Positions 60,355 through 64,000 of a DNA stretch of 64,000 bases are shown one piece after another. The stretch is taken from assembly GCA_001414345.1 (NCBI GenBank), contig LLCB01000070.1:62001-126000 (forward strand), written 5' to 3'. Origin of the DNA: Hymenoscyphus infarciens (taxonomy: Eukaryota; Ascomycota; Leotiomycetes; Helotiales; Helotiaceae). The notes under the pieces are model-generated. The model did no database searches. It was not told where the DNA came from and saw only the letters and a list, made by a program, of their open reading frames with translations. Position 1 is the first letter of the stretch. Each line of letters begins with the position of its first letter. A program made the translations under genes and the position numbers.

Positions 60355-62150
60355 GCCTGCACAACTAAAAAAGGCCTTGACGTTCCCTCCAAGCTGACTC
60401 TCAACGCTGACAGTTTTGCCCAATATGCCCTTGCAAAATACGCCGAGAGCAAAATTAGCGGTTACCCTTGGCTTCCAAATGTAGATAAGGAGGTAGGCGA
60501 TCAAATTCGCCCAAGGTCCTTGATCTTTAACGATGGCAATAATGGATGGGGTGTATTAAATAATTCTGAACCCTTTTTGAAAGTTGGCGATGATCTCAGT
60601 ACTAACGTCAGCCCCGAGACTGACGTTACCATTTTATCTCCTAAGATTGATGGTGGTATTCCCACGGATCTCGAGTGGCTTGACGACAACGCCCCTATCA
60701 ACGCCAACTCAACCAAAGGTTGAGCAAAAGTGTGCGAGTCTCGGTTCTAAATTTAAAAGTCAGCACTTATATATTATAATTCTATACTTTAGGGCCTGTT
60801 TAGCTCGTGTATATCTAGGATATACACTACCAAAAATCATAAGGTAATATAAATATAGATATACTAATTCTATATATATACCAGTGTTTAGTATATATAT
60901 TTAAAAGTGATATAAATCCCTCGTTTAACCTCGTAGATCTTAGTATATATATAAATATAAGATATATACTATTAAAAAAAGATTTAGACCTCTGAAGATA
61001 TAAATCTTTAAAAGTTTGAATATATCTCTTCTTAACTACTAGCTTTATAGTGTTAGGTTATAAACTTGAAATATTTATACTAATATATATACTATAAGCT
61101 AAACGATTACTTAATATACTAAGAAATAAGTAATAATATATACTAACTTATATATAGTTACTATTTAGAACATCTCGTTAAATATCTATATATATATATT
61201 TAAATAATTTATACGAGCTAAACAGGCTCTTAATTATATTATAACCTTTGTTTTAAGTTATTTTACTTTTAAGTAGGTCTATATCTTTATAGTTAGATTA
61301 GAGTCTTCTAAGCTTAAATTACGAAAATATTAAAGTAGGTTTTAGAGTCGTAGCTTAAACCTAACGAGAAGAATTTTTAACTAGAAAATTACTAGTTTTA
61401 TATATAAATACTAGGATTTTTTATTTTACTACTATATTCTATAACATGTTTTAGGATAATACTTCTCTAAAATGAGTTTTATAAGTATATAAGTTGATCT
61501 TTTTTTTTTTGGAATTAGTAAGTATATCATATAAAGTTTTTTAACAAAATCCCTACTTAAGTACTCACAGCTACTCACGTACTCTGAGTTTTAGTGTAAA
61601 AAGGCTGGTGGGCTTAGACTTGAATTCTAGTGCTGTACGCTCAACGGCAACATCGAGGATTTCTGCAAACAAGCTGTCAAACAAGGAGTCCAAGATCCAG
61701 GCTGTGGGTTACTTGGTCGCGACTTCAATGCGAAGACCCCCGATGAAACCAACATCGCTATCGAGTGAACATCCGGAGACAAAAGTGCCCTTCGACAAAA
61801 CCGAATGGCTCAAGGCAGTTTCCGGTGGCTGCAATGGCAACGGTCCCGCAAACCCAATGGACTACAAAGGTGGCGGTACTGTCTCTGTCGACAAAACAAC
61901 TTACAACATTGATCGTGCATCTTCTCGTCAAGCGTTGCCAAACACTCCGGGTGGAGGCTGCGATGTGCAGTACAAGTTCATCTACGATGAGTTCTGGATC
62001 TGGGGCAACGGATACGCGAGCTCTGACTAGGACAAGGTCAAGGCGGACTGCTCAAACAGCTCAAATGGTGCGATGGACTGATGGTTTGGTCTTCCAATTA
62101 TGCTATTGGTGTTGATGGCCGAGAGTCGTCTGCTCATGAATTTTTATTTG
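60355..62150 (+). pseudogene. Broken secreted-protein gene, resembling a chitinase-associated C-terminal module
   Basis: Two coding-like parts flank a TA-rich insertion. The 5' part (60355-60723) begins after a good intron end (GCTAAC..CCAAG) with ACTTKKGLDVPSKLTLNADS and runs to NAPINANSTK. The 3' part (from 61631, after CTAG) begins CCTLNGNIEDFCKQAVKQG, hits TGA at 61766-61768, resumes one frame over with KVPFDKTEWLKAVSGG, YKGGGTVSVD and GGGCDVQYKFIYDEFW, then meets TAG (62028-62030) and another TGA. The last part resembles, by inference, modules at the end of fungal GH18 chitinase-like secreted proteins. No signal peptide is in view, so the true N-terminus may be lost. At least one frameshift and two stops make this a pseudogene; the stops fit C-to-T or G-to-A changes. 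Confidence 0.5.
60792..61229. mobile_element. Tourist/PIF-Harbinger-like MITE with TTA target duplication
   Basis: The left end GGGCCTGTTTAGCTCGTGTA (from 60792) is matched in reverse by the right end TACGAGCTAAACAGGCTC (to 61229). The mismatches are G/A-type transitions, as RIP would produce. TTA flanks both ends (60789-60791 and 61230-61232). The 438-bp interior is TA-rich with no open frame. Ends of the form GGGCCTGTTT with a 3-bp TTA duplication are known from PIF/Harbinger (Tourist) MITEs. It lies between the two halves of the secreted-protein pseudogene, in what could have been an intron. Confidence 0.75.
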
Positions 62151-62239
62151 ATTAGGAAAGCTGGATATGTTAGTTGGGCGGCGATTGCGAGTGCTAGAGG
62201 TCCAGAGGGCATTGATTTCTCTAGTGGTAGCTAGGTCGT

Positions 62240-63330
62240 GCAACGAAATTTAGGTTTAGACTTTTAGCGCGGTGTTAGACTGATATCCTCTGTAGTATTA
62301 TTTTGATATTATTTAGCATTTAAAAGAGTTTTATCTTCTAAGAATAGCAGTATACTTACTTAACACTTAATAGAAGAACTAAATAAAAAGTTCCTATTAT
62401 TCTAAATTTATAAATAACTACTTACTAATACTATATTATAATTTAAAGCTTAAGACTTAACTCTTAAATAGATACTTCTAGTTTTACAAACTTAGATTTA
62501 TAAAATATATATTAAGTAGTAGACTCATAGATTATAAAAGTATTTATAAAAATAAATTAAGTTATTAAATCTTAAGTCTACTTTATTTTTAAAAAATTTA
62601 TTTTATTTTAATTACTCTAGAATTAATAAACTAATTAATATAGATATACTAGATAACTAGTAATTTAGTAATATATATAGAAAGAGAGTAAGAGAGCTTA
62701 TATAGAGTAATAAGCTAGTTACTAAGAATCTATCTACTAGTCTAAAAGTTAGCTATCTACTACTAATCTTAGTTTAATTATTTTAGATAAAAGCTTTAGA
62801 CTAGCTAAGATATATCTTTAGTACTCTAATAGCTTGAAGTTATTACTAAGCTATAATCGCTATATAATATAAGTTAATATAATTCTATCTAAGCTATAAA
62901 AAGTAATAATTCTAGTCTAGTATAGCTATAAAGCTAATTATAAACGTAAGAACTTAATAATTTATCTACGCTATAATTATAATAGAAAAAAGAAGATTCT
63001 AGAACGTTATCTCGCTTACTTCTAGGATTCTAGTAGCTAGTACTTTATAATATAACTTTAGAAATAGTTATTTAGAGTTTAAAGACAGTTTCGGCTTTAA
63101 GAATAGTATTAGCTTAGTTGAAAACTTTTTAAAAGTCTATTTAAAATCACTTATATTCAGATTAGTAAAGTTTAAAGTTCTTAAAATCAATGTTTAAAGC
63201 TCTTTATAGCTGAATTTCGCGCGAGCTATCTTATTTACATTACTTCAGCTAGTCTCGACGTAACTACAACGTTGACAAGCTCTCTCTTTAGCTAGCTTCT
63301 CTCTGCTATTCATAGCTCGTTCACAGGTAC
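62240..63330. repeat. Large TA-rich, RIP-like block
   Basis: About 1.1 kb dominated by TA-containing words with almost no CpA or CpG and no open frame, against balanced flanks. This is the expected trace of a RIP-mutated repeat. Some inner words (CTAGCTAAG, TAGCTATAAAGC) look like decayed coding or repeat sequence, but no terminal repeats were found. GC content rises again after about 63200. Confidence 0.55.
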
Positions 63331-63382
63331 GTTAGTTTCTCCACAAGTACGTGCCTGAGCTAGCCTCTTTCTAGCACACTTA

Positions 63383-64000
63383 TCAGTTAGTCGTAGAAAA
63401 GATCTTACTATATCTCGGATTTTTCTCCTTCGCTAGCCGATAATCCCAGTCTAACTCGACTCTCTCTTCCTTAACTATCCTTCTCTCCAGCATACAATTA
63501 TGCGCATGTCTATCAATAGCAGATCCTCTAACCTGTGGTATCCGTGCTACCTCACTCACTTCTCCCCTCTTAGGTCGCAAAGCAAGAGTATTATATTGCT
63601 GTTTGGCCTCAAATTCGGCGATTAGCGGCCGGGTCCCGTCCTCTTCCTCGTGAGCTTCCAGACGAAAGAAGGCTGTAGAATGGTAATTAGGGCCTTGAAC
63701 GACGCCTATACACGGATCAGGATGAAGTATCAGTTGTTGCACCTCTAAAAACTCCCTTCCAATGGGCTTATCCTCATCTGATGGGTCATTATTCGCGGAT
63801 CCGACATTAGAGAGCTCCGTATGCTGAATTATCGCTTTAGGACGTTTGGAAATGGGTTGTCCTGGTCGGCCATTTCCCGAAGCAGCTCGTAATAAGGGCT
63901 TCAGCGATGCTGCTGCGTTGGTGGGTGGTAGAGAAGTGATAATCGGTTCAACAAGGTCGCTGTCATCATATGCAAGCAGGTGCACTTTACCAGTCGCATC
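63383..64000 (-). CDS. Partial open frame running off the window edge, unknown
   Basis: A minus-strand frame is open from the window edge to a stop at 63383 (205 codons in view). It reads DATGKVHLLAYDDSD at the edge, then a Pro/Ala-rich region and EFLEVQQLILHPDPCIGVVQ, ending RLAKEKNPRYSKIFSTTN. The part in the window has no domain I recognise, no membrane segment and a hydrophilic, charged composition. The true start must lie beyond 64000. Because it abuts a RIP-like block, it could belong to a transposon-linked or repeat-captured gene rather than to a conserved gene. Confidence 0.4.
   Translation of the reverse strand, partial: DATGKVHLLAYDDSDLVEPIITSLPPTNAAASLKPLLRAASGNGRPGQPISKRPKAIIQHTELSNVGSANNDPSDEDKPIGREFLEVQQLILHPDPCIGVVQGPNYHSTAFFRLEAHEEEDGTRPLIAEFEAKQQYNTLALRPKRGEVSEVARIPQVRGSAIDRHAHNCMLERRIVKEERVELDWDYRLAKEKNPRYSKIFSTTN

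Overview
This window is nuclear DNA of a filamentous ascomycete (Pezizomycotina). A Leotiomycetes-like fungus is plausible but not proven. The genes are cut by short introns (about 46-100 nt, GT..AG, CTAAC/CTGAC-like branch sites), the products are typical fungal proteins, and gene-rich GC-balanced stretches alternate with TA-rich blocks of the kind left by repeat-induced point mutation (RIP). There is no operon structure, CRISPR array or bacterial signal.

Layout. 1-5.5 kb: no gene, probably the long upstream region of a zinc-finger/fungal_trans transcription factor (5.5-9.0 kb), followed by a diverged tandem duplication containing poly-T tracts. 10.3-18.2 kb: an accessory island with a frameshifted DUF6594 membrane-protein gene, a tiny three-exon gene (96 aa), and a head-to-head pair: a caspase-like/pseudokinase protein on the minus strand and a kinase/ankyrin protein on the plus strand. 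18.6-33.0 kb: conserved housekeeping genes, namely Tad3 (tRNA A34 deaminase subunit), a Puf4/Mpt5-type PUF protein with a 21-nt microexon, Nem1-type phosphatase, and a Crp1/Mdg1-type glycogen-binding-domain protein with internal repeats. 33.0-39.2 kb: about 6 kb with microsatellites, a 16-bp tandem repeat and a relic of AIR synthetase, but no intact gene. 39.2-43.0 kb: the mitochondrial citrate carrier Yhm2 and mitochondrial citrate synthase, in tandem. 44.4-45.1 kb: an AT-rich element with perfect terminal inverted repeats and a TA target duplication. 46-58.4 kb: Mic12 and eIF3f (divergent), an R3H-SUZ protein, an exonuclease-like pseudogene with an in-frame stop, and a CID-RRM termination factor of the Nrd1/Seb1 type. 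58.4-64 kb: decayed DNA with a broken secreted-protein gene that carries a Tourist/PIF-Harbinger-like MITE, a second large TA-rich block, and a partial gene at the window edge.

How genes relate. Citrate synthase and Yhm2 sit next to each other and act in sequence (make citrate, exchange it across the inner mitochondrial membrane). PUF, R3H-SUZ, eIF3f and the CID-RRM protein are unlinked RNA-level functions. The most interesting unit is the divergent caspase-pseudokinase / kinase-ankyrin pair, whose domains are those of fungal cell-death and nonself-recognition proteins; the functional pairing is inference. Exon boundaries were worked out by hand from splice signals, reading phase and family conservation; each model closes in frame unless stated.
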